Positions 1-7,194 of a stretch of DNA of 64,000 bases are shown here, piece after piece. The stretch covers positions 53,297 to 117,296 of the forward strand of contig SVMD01000007.1 of the NCBI GenBank assembly GCA_015067615.1. The letters are read 5' to 3'. Source of the DNA: Oscillospiraceae bacterium (GTDB lineage Bacteria > Bacillota > Clostridia > Oscillospirales > Oscillospiraceae). The notes beneath the pieces are model-generated. The model was not told the origin of the DNA, did no database searches, and saw only the letters and a program-made list of their open reading frames with translations. The translations under genes were made by a program, and so were the position numbers. Within the stretch, counting starts at the first letter, position 1, and every line of letters begins with the position of its first letter.

Positions 1-1
1 T

Positions 2-103
2 GCGTTCTTTGAACTGTATCTGAAATACCATTTCACCATCTGCGAGCGCTCTGACATGGTTGGGGTGAGCCATCATTTCCTGGATATCTTCCGGAAACTG
101 TAA
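2..103 (+). CDS. C-terminal end of an unidentified protein (partial)
   Basis: An open frame enters from the left edge and ends at a TAA, giving the last 33 residues of a protein (ending HFLDIFRKL). The fragment has no motif I recognise. It lies about 70 bases before trpS and reads the same way, but a promoter between them suggests trpS is transcribed separately. It could in principle be a spurious frame because so little is visible. Confidence 0.4.
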   Translation, partial: AFFELYLKYHFTICERSDMVGVSHHFLDIFRKL

Positions 104-109
104 AAAGGC

Positions 110-138
110 TTGCACAAGTCGGTAAATTATGCTAATAT
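110..138 (+). promoter_or_regulatory. Promoter of trpS
   Basis: TTGCAC (110-115) and TAATAT (133-138) with a 17-base spacer, a good sigma-A-like match. It lies just after the upstream stop codon and about 35 bases before the trpS start. Confidence 0.6.
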
Positions 139-174
139 GAACAAAGTTATTTTGGAAAAAGGAACGTGAATACT

Positions 175-1203
175 ATGAGCGAAATTATCACGGAAACTGC
201 TGCCCCCAAGAAGCGGATGCTCTCCGGCATCAAGCCCTCCGGCGATCTGACCCTGGGCTCCTACTTAGGCGCCGTCAAGAACTGGGCAGAGCGGGCAGAT
301 CAGTATGACTGCTTCTATTTTATGGCTGACCTGCATGCCATTACCGTCCGTCAGAATCCTGCAGACCTGCGCCGCCGCACCCTGGAGCAGCTGGCCCAGT
401 ACATTGCCTGCGGCCTGGACCCTGAGAAGAACACCCTGTTCATCCAGTCCCATATTCATCAGCACGCGGAGCTTGGCTGGGTCCTGGACTGCTATTCCCA
501 GTTCGGCGAGCTGAGCCGCATGACCCAGTTCAAGGACAAGTCCGCCAGGAACGCCGACAACATCAACGCAGGCCTGTTTACCTATCCCAGCCTGATGGCT
601 GCGGACATTCTGCTGTACCAGCCTGACCTGGTGCCCGTGGGCGAAGACCAGAAGCAGCACGTGGAGCTGACCCATACCATCGCCCGCCGCTTCAACGGCA
701 TCTACGGCGATGTGTTCAAGATCCCCGAGCCCTTTATTCCCAAGGTGGGCGCAAGAGTCATGTCCCTGACCAACCCCCTGGCCAAGATGTCCAAGTCCGA
801 GAACGAGGACACTGGCCGTGTGCTGCTGATGGATGACCCCAACGTGATCATGAAGCAGTTCAAGCGGGCCATCACCGACTCCGACACGGAAAACTGCGTC
901 CGCTACGACAAGGAGAACAAGCCTGGCGTTGCCAACCTGATGACCATCTACTCCGCCGTCACCGGCAAGAGCTTCGAGGAGATCGAAGCTGAGTTCGCGG
1001 GCCAGGGCTATGGCAAGTTCAAGCCCGTGGTCGGTGAAGCCGTTGTGGAGCACCTGCGGCCCATCCGTGAGGAAGCCACCAAGCTGATGAAGGATAAGGC
1101 ATATCTGGAATCCGTCTACCGTGACGGCGCCCAGAAGGCCTCCTACGTGGCCGAAAAGACCCTGCGCAAGGTCTATAAGAAGGTCGGCTTCGTTGCCAAG
1201 TAA
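175..1203 (+). CDS. trpS: Tryptophan--tRNA ligase
   Basis: Class Ic aminoacyl-tRNA synthetase that charges tRNA-Trp with tryptophan using ATP, in the cytoplasm. The HIGH-equivalent segment (PSGDLTLGSY, about residues 21-30) and an exact KMSKS loop (about residues 204-208) are both present, and the length of 342 residues is normal for bacterial TrpRS. The frame also has a GTG at 166, but the AAAGGA ribosome site at 158-163 is only three bases from it, while the ATG at 175 has a spacing of about 11, so I prefer 175. It has its own promoter and a strong terminator directly behind it, so it is probably monocistronic. No T-box was seen in its short leader. Confidence 0.96.
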   Translation: MSEIITETAAPKKRMLSGIKPSGDLTLGSYLGAVKNWAERADQYDCFYFMADLHAITVRQNPADLRRRTLEQLAQYIACGLDPEKNTLFIQSHIHQHAELGWVLDCYSQFGELSRMTQFKDKSARNADNINAGLFTYPSLMAADILLYQPDLVPVGEDQKQHVELTHTIARRFNGIYGDVFKIPEPFIPKVGARVMSLTNPLAKMSKSENEDTGRVLLMDDPNVIMKQFKRAITDSDTENCVRYDKENKPGVANLMTIYSAVTGKSFEEIEAEFAGQGYGKFKPVVGEAVVEHLRPIREEATKLMKDKAYLESVYRDGAQKASYVAEKTLRKVYKKVGFVAK

Positions 1204-1210
1204 ATGATAT

Positions 1211-1243
1211 GAGCCTGTGGGTTTTGCCACAGGCTCGTTTTTT
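1211..1243 (+). terminator. Rho-independent terminator of trpS
   Basis: Perfect 10-bp stem GAGCCTGTGG / CCACAGGCTC with loop GTTTTG, followed by G and six T. The T-run touches the stop codon of the convergent CHAP gene. Confidence 0.9.
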
Positions 1244-1838
1244 AGTAGTTCGGCAGTCCGTAACCCCGGATCCGGGGATCCCAGCGGATAATATAGCGGT
1301 AGCCCACTGCATCATCCTTGTTGCCCTCGATGACCTTGATGAAGGGACCGTGGGTGCCCACCACGATGCCCACATGATCGGACCAGCCGGTGGAATCCCC
1401 CAGGGTCCGCACATCCCAGTCGTAGTAGATGATATCACCGGGCAGGGGAAGATAGGTGTCATCTTCCTCCCATCGGTCCAGCCCCTGCCACAGACCGATC
1501 TGCCGTTCACAGCCGCACTCTGTGGGGATAAGGTCAGTCAGACCTGCTTCAATGGCGCAGAAGCTTACAAAGGTGGCGCACCAGTCGTCGTCATATTTCA
1601 CTTCGTAGCCCTGGGCCAGAGGCTCGTGGGCATTATAGCCGTTGATGATGGCGTGGTGGGCATCACTGCCTTCCGTGACACCAAGACAGGTGACTGCTTC
1701 ACTCAGCAGATCAGCTCGCTGCCCTTCGGGACTGCCGAAATCCGCCCGGGGCAGGTAAAGCCACAGCGCTCCAAGCACCAATGCGAAACTCATCAGGATC
1801 CCCGCAATTATCCGTAAAACACCTTTTAAATTCTTCAA
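1242..1838 (-). CDS. CHAP-domain amidase, membrane anchored
   Basis: Predicted cysteine amidase or endopeptidase acting on peptidoglycan outside the membrane. An N-terminal hydrophobic segment (about residues 8-28) acts as signal or anchor. The CHAP/NlpC-like core shows the catalytic Cys in DDWCATF (C87), the PGDIIYYD strand (133-140) and the catalytic His in SDHVGIV (H155). At 198 residues it is a compact single-domain form without a separate wall-binding module. The start is a TTG at 1838 preceded by GGGAGG at 8-base spacing. It stands alone, convergent to trpS, with its own TATAAT -10 box upstream. Substrate specificity is not visible. Confidence 0.85.
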   Translation of the reverse strand: MKNLKGVLRIIAGILMSFALVLGALWLYLPRADFGSPEGQRADLLSEAVTCLGVTEGSDAHHAIINGYNAHEPLAQGYEVKYDDDWCATFVSFCAIEAGLTDLIPTECGCERQIGLWQGLDRWEEDDTYLPLPGDIIYYDWDVRTLGDSTGWSDHVGIVVGTHGPFIKVIEGNKDDAVGYRYIIRWDPRIRGYGLPNY

Positions 1839-1847
1839 AAACAGAAC

Positions 1848-1889
1848 CTCCCGGCGTGGTTTGGCTTATTATACCAGACCCGCCGGGAG
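1848..1889 (-). promoter_or_regulatory. Promoter of the CHAP gene inside a 9-bp inverted repeat
   Basis: On the minus strand an extended -10 (TGG-TATAAT, plus positions 1868-1873) precedes the CHAP gene. No good -35 is seen. It lies between two perfect 9-base arms, CTCCCGGCG (1848-1856) and CGCCGGGAG (1881-1889). The proximal arm overlaps the GGGAGG ribosome site. The repeat could be an operator, or a weak long-loop terminator for the operon that ends at 1915. Confidence 0.4.
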
Positions 1890-1914
1890 ATTGCTATTAA
1901 ATTATCCTTAATTT

Positions 1915-2241
1915 TCACAGGAACAGGTAAAGTACCAGGGTCAGCAGCGCCCAGTTCTGATCCTCCTGACAATCTCCTGCCATTAACAACAGCAGCAGGA
2001 CGATCATCAGGTCCCCTGTGTCAAAATCCTTGGGCAGGATGTTTTTCAGAAAACTCATGGCTCCCATTTCCCGGCTTGCGGGACAGTTCTGCCGCCTGGG
2101 CTGCGGGGGAGGGGGCAGGGGTATGCTGCACTCCGGCTGGGGCGGCGGCATCTCACAGGGAGGCTGCTGCGGCTTTGGCGGGTCCGGGATGAACCGGCGG
2201 CGATGGGTGCCGTCACTCTGGGGTACATAGCGGTTATACAT
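1915..2241 (-). CDS. Small proline-rich protein with hydrophobic C-terminus, function unknown
   Basis: I do not recognise a named family. The 108-residue product has a proline-rich middle with PPPPPQP-type runs (about residues 20-50) and a C-terminal half with two hydrophobic stretches around an acidic AGDCQED turn, ending LYLFL. It is the last gene of a three-gene operon (2820 to 1915). The upstream gene ends inside its translation-start region, where a GTG at 2250 overlaps the TGA. The ATG at 2241 has better ribosome-site spacing, so I chose it. The layout suggests translational coupling and a membrane- or envelope-associated product. Confidence 0.65.
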   Translation of the reverse strand: MYNRYVPQSDGTHRRRFIPDPPKPQQPPCEMPPPQPECSIPLPPPPQPRRQNCPASREMGAMSFLKNILPKDFDTGDLMIVLLLLLMAGDCQEDQNWALLTLVLYLFL

Positions 2242-2246
2242 GGTGT

Positions 2247-2600
2247 TCACCTGCCTGTCAGTAGGGACAGGCCGCCCTGTCCGAGAAATGAGGAGGCCAT
2301 CCGGGCCATTCCGGCTGCCCGCATAGCCCGTTCCAGCTTGGCAACCTTGCGGCTGCTTAAGTAGGGATGCAGGGCATGGAGTAGGGCCTGCTGATTGCTG
2401 TCCATGTGGACCTTTCCTGCCAGAGATGAGAGCTTTTGCAGCAGGTTGGGGTCAAAATCCATGGCAGGTTTCTCTTTGTCAGGTTCTTTTCTCTCTTCCT
2501 GCTGGGCATTTTGTCCCAGGGCCTGGGCCATGGACATGATCTGCTGCATCATCTGGGGATTATTCAGGATCGCCCCCAGCTTATCTTCCATTTGATCCAT
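2247..2600 (-). CDS. Small helical protein, function unknown (middle gene of three)
   Basis: A 117-residue charged, mostly helical protein beginning MDQMEDKLGAILNN. It contains an acidic/basic linker (EERKEPDKEKP, about residues 33-43) and a C-terminal helical half ending LSLLTGR. No catalytic motif is visible. The frame extends upstream to 2681 but that part would overlap the previous gene. The ATG at 2600 is preceded by GGGAGG at 5-base spacing and overlaps the upstream gene by 20 bases. The size, low complexity and coupling to both neighbours suggest a structural or regulatory partner rather than an enzyme. Confidence 0.65.
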   Translation of the reverse strand: MDQMEDKLGAILNNPQMMQQIMSMAQALGQNAQQEERKEPDKEKPAMDFDPNLLQKLSSLAGKVHMDSNQQALLHALHPYLSSRKVAKLERAMRAAGMARMASSFLGQGGLSLLTGR

Positions 2601-2820
2601 GGTATCCTCCCATCTGTGCAAGAAGTGCTCTGACCTCGGGGCTGGAAAGCAGGGGACCCAGGGAATTTTTGACCGCTTCATAGTCCCCGGAGGCTGCCCC
2701 GGACATGGCTTTATTCAGCTTTTCCTGATCCGCGCTCTGAAGCAGCCGGAATAATTCCTGTCCCGCAGGGCTCCGGGCGATGCGCATGGCATCCTCAAAA
2801 TTCTTCGGATTATTCTGCAT
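2581..2820 (-). CDS. Small helical protein, function unknown (first gene of three)
   Basis: A 79-residue protein (MQNNPKNFEDAMRIAR...) predicted to be all helical, with repeated short motifs such as SPAGQELFRLL and SSPEVRALLAQM that resemble each other and may be an internal duplication. A strong GGGAGG ribosome site lies before the ATG at 2820. It starts the operon that continues with the genes at 2600 and 2241. I do not recognise a family, though its pairing with the similar-looking downstream helical protein suggests the two products may interact. Confidence 0.65.
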   Translation of the reverse strand: MQNNPKNFEDAMRIARSPAGQELFRLLQSADQEKLNKAMSGAASGDYEAVKNSLGPLLSSPEVRALLAQMGGYHGSNGR

Positions 2821-2898
2821 GATTCATTCCTCCCGTCTGGGAAAGTATTCGCTTCTGTATCACTATATGAGCGTGAATACCCAATTGTTCCGGGACAG

Positions 2899-2935
2899 AA
2901 AAAAAGCTGCCCGCAAAACGCGGACAGCTTTTTTA
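2899..2935. terminator. Bidirectional hairpin terminator
   Basis: Near-perfect stem (AGCTG-C-CCGC / GCGG-A-CAGCT) flanked by A-run and T-run, so it can terminate in either direction. On the minus strand it directly follows the 28-residue ORF at 3036-2950 and separates it from the operon starting at 2820. Confidence 0.8.
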
Positions 2936-2949
2936 TATCAAATGGAAGA

Positions 2950-3036
2950 TCAGTTCTTGCTCTTCTTCTGCTTGGTTTCCTTGTGGGCCAGGTTGGTGGG
3001 GTTGAAGCTCAGAACGATGCTGGTGGGAATGTACAT
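2950..3036 (-). CDS. 28-residue microprotein, function unknown
   Basis: A short frame with a near-ideal ribosome site (TAGGAGGAATTTGATC-ATG) encoding 28 residues. The N-terminal half is hydrophobic (MYIPTSIVLSF) and the C-terminal half very basic (HKETKQKKSKN). It ends just before a strong hairpin terminator, so the pieces of a self-contained small gene (ribosome site, ORF, terminator) are present. A possible -10 (TATATT or TTATAT) lies just upstream, but the -35 is poor. No family recognised. Confidence 0.55.
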   Translation of the reverse strand: MYIPTSIVLSFNPTNLAHKETKQKKSKN

Positions 3037-3248
3037 GATCAAATTCCTCCTAATATAATCAAGGCGTAAGCCGAATGTATGAATGGTGCCGCGAATGAAG
3101 CGGCGGGCAAATATATCGGTAAACCGGAAGGACTTCAGCCCCTCAGAACACCGGTATTATAGCACCTTGACGATATGGATAAAAGTGGTATAATTGACAT
3201 AAATAGGGTGGATATTGACTTTTGATCCCATGGGGGAGGAGGATTTTC

Positions 3249-4112
3249 TTGCAGTATTATTATCACGAAATGCTGACCAACCTGGATGATACTGGCTTTG
3301 GTGTGATCTATATTGACAGGCCCAACGCCTATTCGCCCCCTCACTGGCACAGTGCGGTGGAGGTCCTTCTGTTTCTTCGGGGCAGTGCCACCTGCAAATT
3401 CAGCCACAGCACCCTGAAACTGGAGCAGGGGGACGTCTGTCTGATCAATTCTCACGACATTCACGAGACCAGATGCTCCCACGATGCCCGGTATCTGGTG
3501 CTGCATATCCTCCCGGGGGCTATGGGCCGCTATGTTCCCGATTTTGACCAGTTGACCTTTTCTTTGAAATTTGATCCGGACGATCCGGTGAAATCCGGTG
3601 CATTGGATGAAATCCGGCAGCACATCACGGCCATCGGAGATCTGCGGACCCGGGAGGAAAGCGGAGCCGCCCTGGAGCTCCACGCCCGGCTCTTTGCCCT
3701 GACGGCGATCCTGGTACGGCAGTTTTCCAGACCCATTGCCCAGGAGGACTCAAACCGTCAGCGAAGCGACATGACCCGGCTGGAACCATTGCTGGATTAC
3801 ACCCAGCTGCATCATCACGAGGACCTGACCCTGGACCAGGCGGCGGAATCCATGGGACTGAACCGGGAATATTTCTGCCGACTGTTCAAGAAGAACATGG
3901 GTGTCAGCTATCTGACCTATCTGAATCAGATCCGTGCCACGGCGGTGTGCCGGGAGCTGGAAACCAGCGACGATCCCATTTCCGTCATCGCCGAGCGCCA
4001 TGGCTTTACCAGTCCCAAAATGCTCAACCAGTATTTCCGGGAGCTCTATGGCTGCACCCCCTCGGAAAAACGGAAGGCATTCCGGGAAATGATCCTGGAC
4101 GGGGTATATTAA
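3249..4112 (+). CDS. AraC-family regulator with cupin sensor domain
   Basis: Transcription factor with an N-terminal cupin-type sensor (PHWHSAVEVLLF and LEQGDVCLINSHDIHE are the two cupin motifs) and a C-terminal double helix-turn-helix of the AraC/XylS type (about residues 185-285, ending with the GFTSPKMLNQYFRE signature). Such proteins usually respond to sugars. The frame opens at 3222, but GGGGGAGGAGG at 3232-3242 is placed 6-8 bases before the TTG at 3249, so TTG is the likely start (287 residues). No obvious target operon adjoins it: the next gene encodes a phosphodiesterase. Ligand unknown. Confidence 0.88.
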   Translation: MQYYYHEMLTNLDDTGFGVIYIDRPNAYSPPHWHSAVEVLLFLRGSATCKFSHSTLKLEQGDVCLINSHDIHETRCSHDARYLVLHILPGAMGRYVPDFDQLTFSLKFDPDDPVKSGALDEIRQHITAIGDLRTREESGAALELHARLFALTAILVRQFSRPIAQEDSNRQRSDMTRLEPLLDYTQLHHHEDLTLDQAAESMGLNREYFCRLFKKNMGVSYLTYLNQIRATAVCRELETSDDPISVIAERHGFTSPKMLNQYFRELYGCTPSEKRKAFREMILDGVY

Positions 4113-4175
4113 CAGTGGATTCTTGCTTCAATGTATGTTATAATCAATTTCACTTCCAATAAAGGATAATTTGCT

Positions 4176-4673
4176 ATGAAGATCCTTGTTTTTTCCGATT
4201 CCCACAGCGCTCTGAGCTTCATGCGGCTGTGTATGGATGCCATAAAGCCCGATGCGGTGATCCATCTGGGTGACCATTACGATGATGGTGAGGTCATCAA
4301 AGAGGAATATCTGGGTATCCCCATGTATCAGGTGCCGGGAAACTGCGACAAATACCGGATGCGTACATTTGTACCGGAAATTCTGGTGGAGCGGGTGTGC
4401 GGTGTGGACCTGTATATGACCCACGGTCACAAGCACAATGTAAAGCTGGGCATCTGGGCACTGCTGCGGGACGCCCGGCAGTGGAAATGCGCCGCTGCCC
4501 TCTATGGACATACCCATGTTGCGGACTGTCATCAGGAAGAGGACGGTATGTGGGTTCTCAACCCCGGCTCCTGCGGCTACAACGGCGGCAGCGCTGGTCT
4601 GATCGAAATTACTGACAAAAAAATAACCGCCTGCCGTCTCATCGACAGGTGGAGTCTGGAGGAAAACTTATGA
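4176..4673 (+). CDS. YfcE/MJ0936-family metallophosphoesterase
   Basis: Small cytosolic phosphodiesterase of the calcineurin-like fold. All metal-ligand motifs are visible: FSDSH (D8, H10), HLGDH (D33), PGNCD (N56), MTHGHKH (H83, H85) and GHTH (H112, H114). The length of 165 residues fits the YfcE family, whose members hydrolyse phosphodiester model substrates with Mn2+. The biological substrate is unknown. Its TGA overlaps the ATG of coaX by four bases (ATGA), so the two are translationally coupled. Confidence 0.9.
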   Translation: MKILVFSDSHSALSFMRLCMDAIKPDAVIHLGDHYDDGEVIKEEYLGIPMYQVPGNCDKYRMRTFVPEILVERVCGVDLYMTHGHKHNVKLGIWALLRDARQWKCAAALYGHTHVADCHQEEDGMWVLNPGSCGYNGGSAGLIEITDKKITACRLIDRWSLEENL

Positions 4674-5440
4674 TTTTAGCCATTGATATCGGCAATTCCA
4701 ATATCGTCATCGGCGGTGTGCAGGACGACAACATCCTCTTTGAGGCCCGGCTTCGCACCGATGCCACCAAAACCTCCGATGAATACTGCATCGACGTCAA
4801 AATGATCCTGGAGGTCTATGAGGTCAGCGCCAAGGCTGTGGAGGGCGCCATCATTTCCTCCGTGGTGCCCCAGGTCCTCAACTCCATCAAGACCGCCATT
4901 AAGAAGCTCTGCGGTGTGGAGGCGCTGGTGGTGGGTCCCGGCCTGAAGACCGGCCTGAACATCAAAATCGACAATCCTGCCCAGACAGGCGCGGACCTGG
5001 TGGTGGGCTGTGTGGCTGCCCTGCGGGAGCATAAGCCCCCCATGATCGTCATCGATATGGGCACTGCCACCACCATGATCGCATTGGATCAGACCGGCGC
5101 ATTCATCGGCGGCTGCATCGCTCCCGGTGTGAAGATTTCCATGGATGCCCTGACCAACCGGACGGCGCTGCTGCCGGGCCTTCAGCTGGATCAGCCCAAG
5201 AAGGCCATCGGCCGCAATACCATCGACTGCATGCGCAGCGGCATTATGATGGGCTCCGCCTGTATGCTGGACGGCATGGTCCAGCGGATGGAGGAGGAGC
5301 TGGGGGCAAAGGCAACGGTGGTCATTACCGGCGGTATCGCCCGGTTTGTGATGCCCATGTGCCGTACCCCCATGATCTACGACAAGGATCTGCTGCTGAA
5401 GGGCCTTGTGACCCTGTACCGGGAGAATACCCGCCGTTAA
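4670..5440 (+). CDS. coaX: Type III pantothenate kinase
   Basis: Catalyses the ATP-dependent phosphorylation of pantothenate, the first step of CoA synthesis. The ASKHA-fold markers are present: DIGNSN at the N-terminus (phosphate-1 loop), the catalytic Asp region IDMGTATT near residue 130, GGCIAPG, and VVITGGIA near the C-terminus. The length of 256 residues is typical. The true start is the ATG at 4670, with GGAGG before it; it overlaps the previous stop by four bases. The 3' end overlaps by four bases a small convergent gene on the other strand. Confidence 0.95.
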   Translation: MILAIDIGNSNIVIGGVQDDNILFEARLRTDATKTSDEYCIDVKMILEVYEVSAKAVEGAIISSVVPQVLNSIKTAIKKLCGVEALVVGPGLKTGLNIKIDNPAQTGADLVVGCVAALREHKPPMIVIDMGTATTMIALDQTGAFIGGCIAPGVKISMDALTNRTALLPGLQLDQPKKAIGRNTIDCMRSGIMMGSACMLDGMVQRMEEELGAKATVVITGGIARFVMPMCRTPMIYDKDLLLKGLVTLYRENTRR

Positions 5441-5601
5441 AAGGTCAGAAAGTACATCAGCAGGGTCACGGAGCCCAGTCCCGTGATCAAAGCGGTGATA
5501 CCGTCCAGCAGCTTACCCAGGAAATATGCGGGCTCTGCCTCGTTGGGGTGGGGATAGCGGCGGCTGCGGCGGGTAGAATAGGTGTAGGATGTGACTTTCA
5601 T
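5437..5601 (-). CDS. 54-residue single-pass membrane protein, function unknown
   Basis: Below usual ORF cut-offs but with an excellent ribosome site (AAGGAGGAAACAACC-ATG). The N-terminal half is basic and hydrophilic (STRRSRRYPHPNE), and the C-terminal half is one hydrophobic helix (LITGLGSVTLLMYFLTF). Its stop codon overlaps the end of coaX on the opposite strand. Not a family I recognise. Positive-inside topology would place the N-terminus in the cytoplasm. Confidence 0.6.
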   Translation of the reverse strand: MKVTSYTYSTRRSRRYPHPNEAEPAYFLGKLLDGITALITGLGSVTLLMYFLTF

Positions 5602-5767
5602 GGTTGTTTCCTCCTTGTTTTATCTTATGATGGAAGTATACAACTAATAAAGTCCAATAAAACGGACTTTTAAGATTTTATGAAATCCCGCGTCACAGGG
5701 CCGCCATGGGTTGCAAGGGGCCGAAAAATGTGATATGATAGGAAAAATTCTTTCCCGGAGGTATAGT

Positions 5768-6232
5768 ATGAGCGAATCCGGCAATACTGAAAAGAAGCTT
5801 AAGCTGCCTTCTGTGAACCTGAAGCTGCCAGCTTTCAAAAAGCAAACTGAAAATAATCACGAGCAGCTGCCCGATGAGACCCGGAAGCGCAGCGTTATTT
5901 ATAAAATCGGTGAAGTGATCCGGATCCTGTGCCTGGTACTTTACCGTCTGCGTTCCGTATTCTTGTCCATTCCGGTGATCTTTGCTGCCCTGCGGCTGGC
6001 AGCTTATAATTCCGAGCATCTGCCCCTGCTGGTGGGTCTCGACCTGCAGACCACCGGTGAATTTGCCCGGACCATCAGCCGTCAGAGCGCTGTAACCATT
6101 CCGCTGATGATCACGGCAGGCTGCCTGGCGCTGATGTTTTTGTCCAAAAAGACCCTGTATCCCTGGCTGATCAGTATTTTCTCTCTGGCTATTCCGGTTC
6201 TGCTTCTGATCACCAATATGTATCCTGCATAA
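5768..6232 (+). CDS. Membrane protein with cytoplasmic N-terminal tail, function unknown
   Basis: A 154-residue protein with a hydrophilic, lysine-rich N-terminal tail (about residues 1-50) followed by hydrophobic segments that look like three membrane helices (roughly 63-85, 110-130 and 135-152). The start at 5768 has GGAGG with 6-base spacing; the open frame begins earlier at 5711 but has no ribosome site there. A terminator follows directly. It is monocistronic. No family assigned. Confidence 0.75.
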   Translation: MSESGNTEKKLKLPSVNLKLPAFKKQTENNHEQLPDETRKRSVIYKIGEVIRILCLVLYRLRSVFLSIPVIFAALRLAAYNSEHLPLLVGLDLQTTGEFARTISRQSAVTIPLMITAGCLALMFLSKKTLYPWLISIFSLAIPVLLLITNMYPA

Positions 6233-6237
6233 AATTT

Positions 6238-6268
6238 CGGCTGCCGTTGTTACACGGCAGCCGTTTTG
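6238..6268 (+). terminator. Rho-independent terminator
   Basis: Stem CGGCTGCCGT / ACGGCAGCCG with loop TGTTAC, followed by TTTTGT. It ends the membrane protein gene at 5768. Confidence 0.85.
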
Positions 6269-6343
6269 TCTGTTCTGCACAAGAAGAATAAAAAAATTAC
6301 CAGTCTGTTCATCAATTCTTCACCATTCGCCATGTATGTTTGC

Positions 6344-6495
6344 TATACTGTAAGTACAAAGACGAAGGCGGTGGGGGAACCCGATGCCGTGGAAATATCT
6401 GCGGATAACCCGACGGCGTACCCGTGACAGACCGGCTTCGGAGGAAGAGGAATACATAAGAAGCGGCGGCTCTGTTTTCGAGCCGCCGCATTTTT
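6344..6495 (+). ncRNA. Candidate small RNA (about 140 nt) with own promoter and terminator
   Basis: An extended -10 element (TGC-TATACT, TATACT at 6344-6349) is followed about 115 bases later by a perfect 10-bp GC-rich stem, GCGGCGGCTC / GAGCCGCCGC (6463-6472 / 6480-6489), and a T-run at 6491-6495. The segment between has local self-complementarity (GGCGGTGGGGGAACCCGATGCCG-type hairpin) and three ACCCG repeats. A 38-codon ORF (6384-6500) runs through it but its stop lies beyond the terminator T-run, so translation to completion seems unlikely. It does not match SRP RNA, 6S, tmRNA or RNase P as I know them. The -35 is poor, so transcription is not certain. Confidence 0.4.
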
Positions 6496-6500
6496 GTTGA

Positions 6501-7073
6501 TTATTTTTCGATGTCCTGAACCTTGGAATGCTTGCCGAAAAATGCGAAAATGTACTGAATGAATGCAAACATCAGGCAGATGCCGTCGATCACCGCAAAG
6601 GCATTTACGATGGCCGGATGCATGTTGGGGATGAACACCAGCAGGGTGAAGCTGGTAAACAGTACCGTTGTGCAGATCTTACCGGCCAGCAGCGCACCGT
6701 CCAGGGCCTTACCTTTCCGATATTGGATCAGGGCCGCAATGGACTGGAAAATCTCCTTGGCGAGAAACAGCACCAGCACAGGCCGCATCACCGGATACCG
6801 CAGACTCAGGCAGATGGTCAGCACCAGCTGGGTGAACTTGTCGGCAATGGGATCCAGCAGCTTGCCCAGGGGGGTGATCATATTGAAATGCCGGGCGATC
6901 TTGCCGTCCACCATGTCGGTCAGGCAGGATACGGCCAAAATCACACCTGCTAAAGAATACTGCCAGGGTTCATTTGCGTTGAGATAGATGTAAACATATA
7001 TGGGAATCAGCACCAGCCGGAACAGGCTCAGCAGATTCGGAATGTTGAAAATGTCTTTTTTCCAGTTGTTCAT
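6501..7073 (-). CDS. CDP-alcohol phosphatidyltransferase (PgsA-like)
   Basis: Integral membrane enzyme of phospholipid synthesis that transfers a phosphatidyl group from CDP-diacylglycerol to an alcohol, most likely glycerol-3-phosphate. The family signature D-x2-D-G-x2-A-R-x8-G-x3-D-x3-D is complete (D53, D56, G57, A60, R61, G70, D74, D78). Several hydrophobic helices surround it. The start at 7073 is preceded by GGAGG; the longer frame to 7109 has no site. At 190 residues it fits PgsA-type enzymes, but cardiolipin-synthase-like members of the same superfamily cannot be excluded. Confidence 0.88.
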   Translation of the reverse strand: MNNWKKDIFNIPNLLSLFRLVLIPIYVYIYLNANEPWQYSLAGVILAVSCLTDMVDGKIARHFNMITPLGKLLDPIADKFTQLVLTICLSLRYPVMRPVLVLFLAKEIFQSIAALIQYRKGKALDGALLAGKICTTVLFTSFTLLVFIPNMHPAIVNAFAVIDGICLMFAFIQYIFAFFGKHSKVQDIEK

Positions 7074-7194
7074 GGGAAGCGTCCTCCATAGGCGGCAAGG
7101 CATAGTCACACCATTGCCACATCTTCCCTATTATATGCATTTTGTACCCACGAATCAAGTCAAATCAATTCGCCAAATGAAAAATTCATAAATT

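Noticed and set aside
265..1230. Minus-strand frame of 321 codons opposite trpS
   Set aside because: Shadow of trpS, which is unambiguous.
6384..6500. 38-codon ORF in the small RNA candidate
   Set aside because: Its stop codon lies past the terminator T-run. Ribosome site is only GGGGGA with moderate spacing. RNA function seems more likely.
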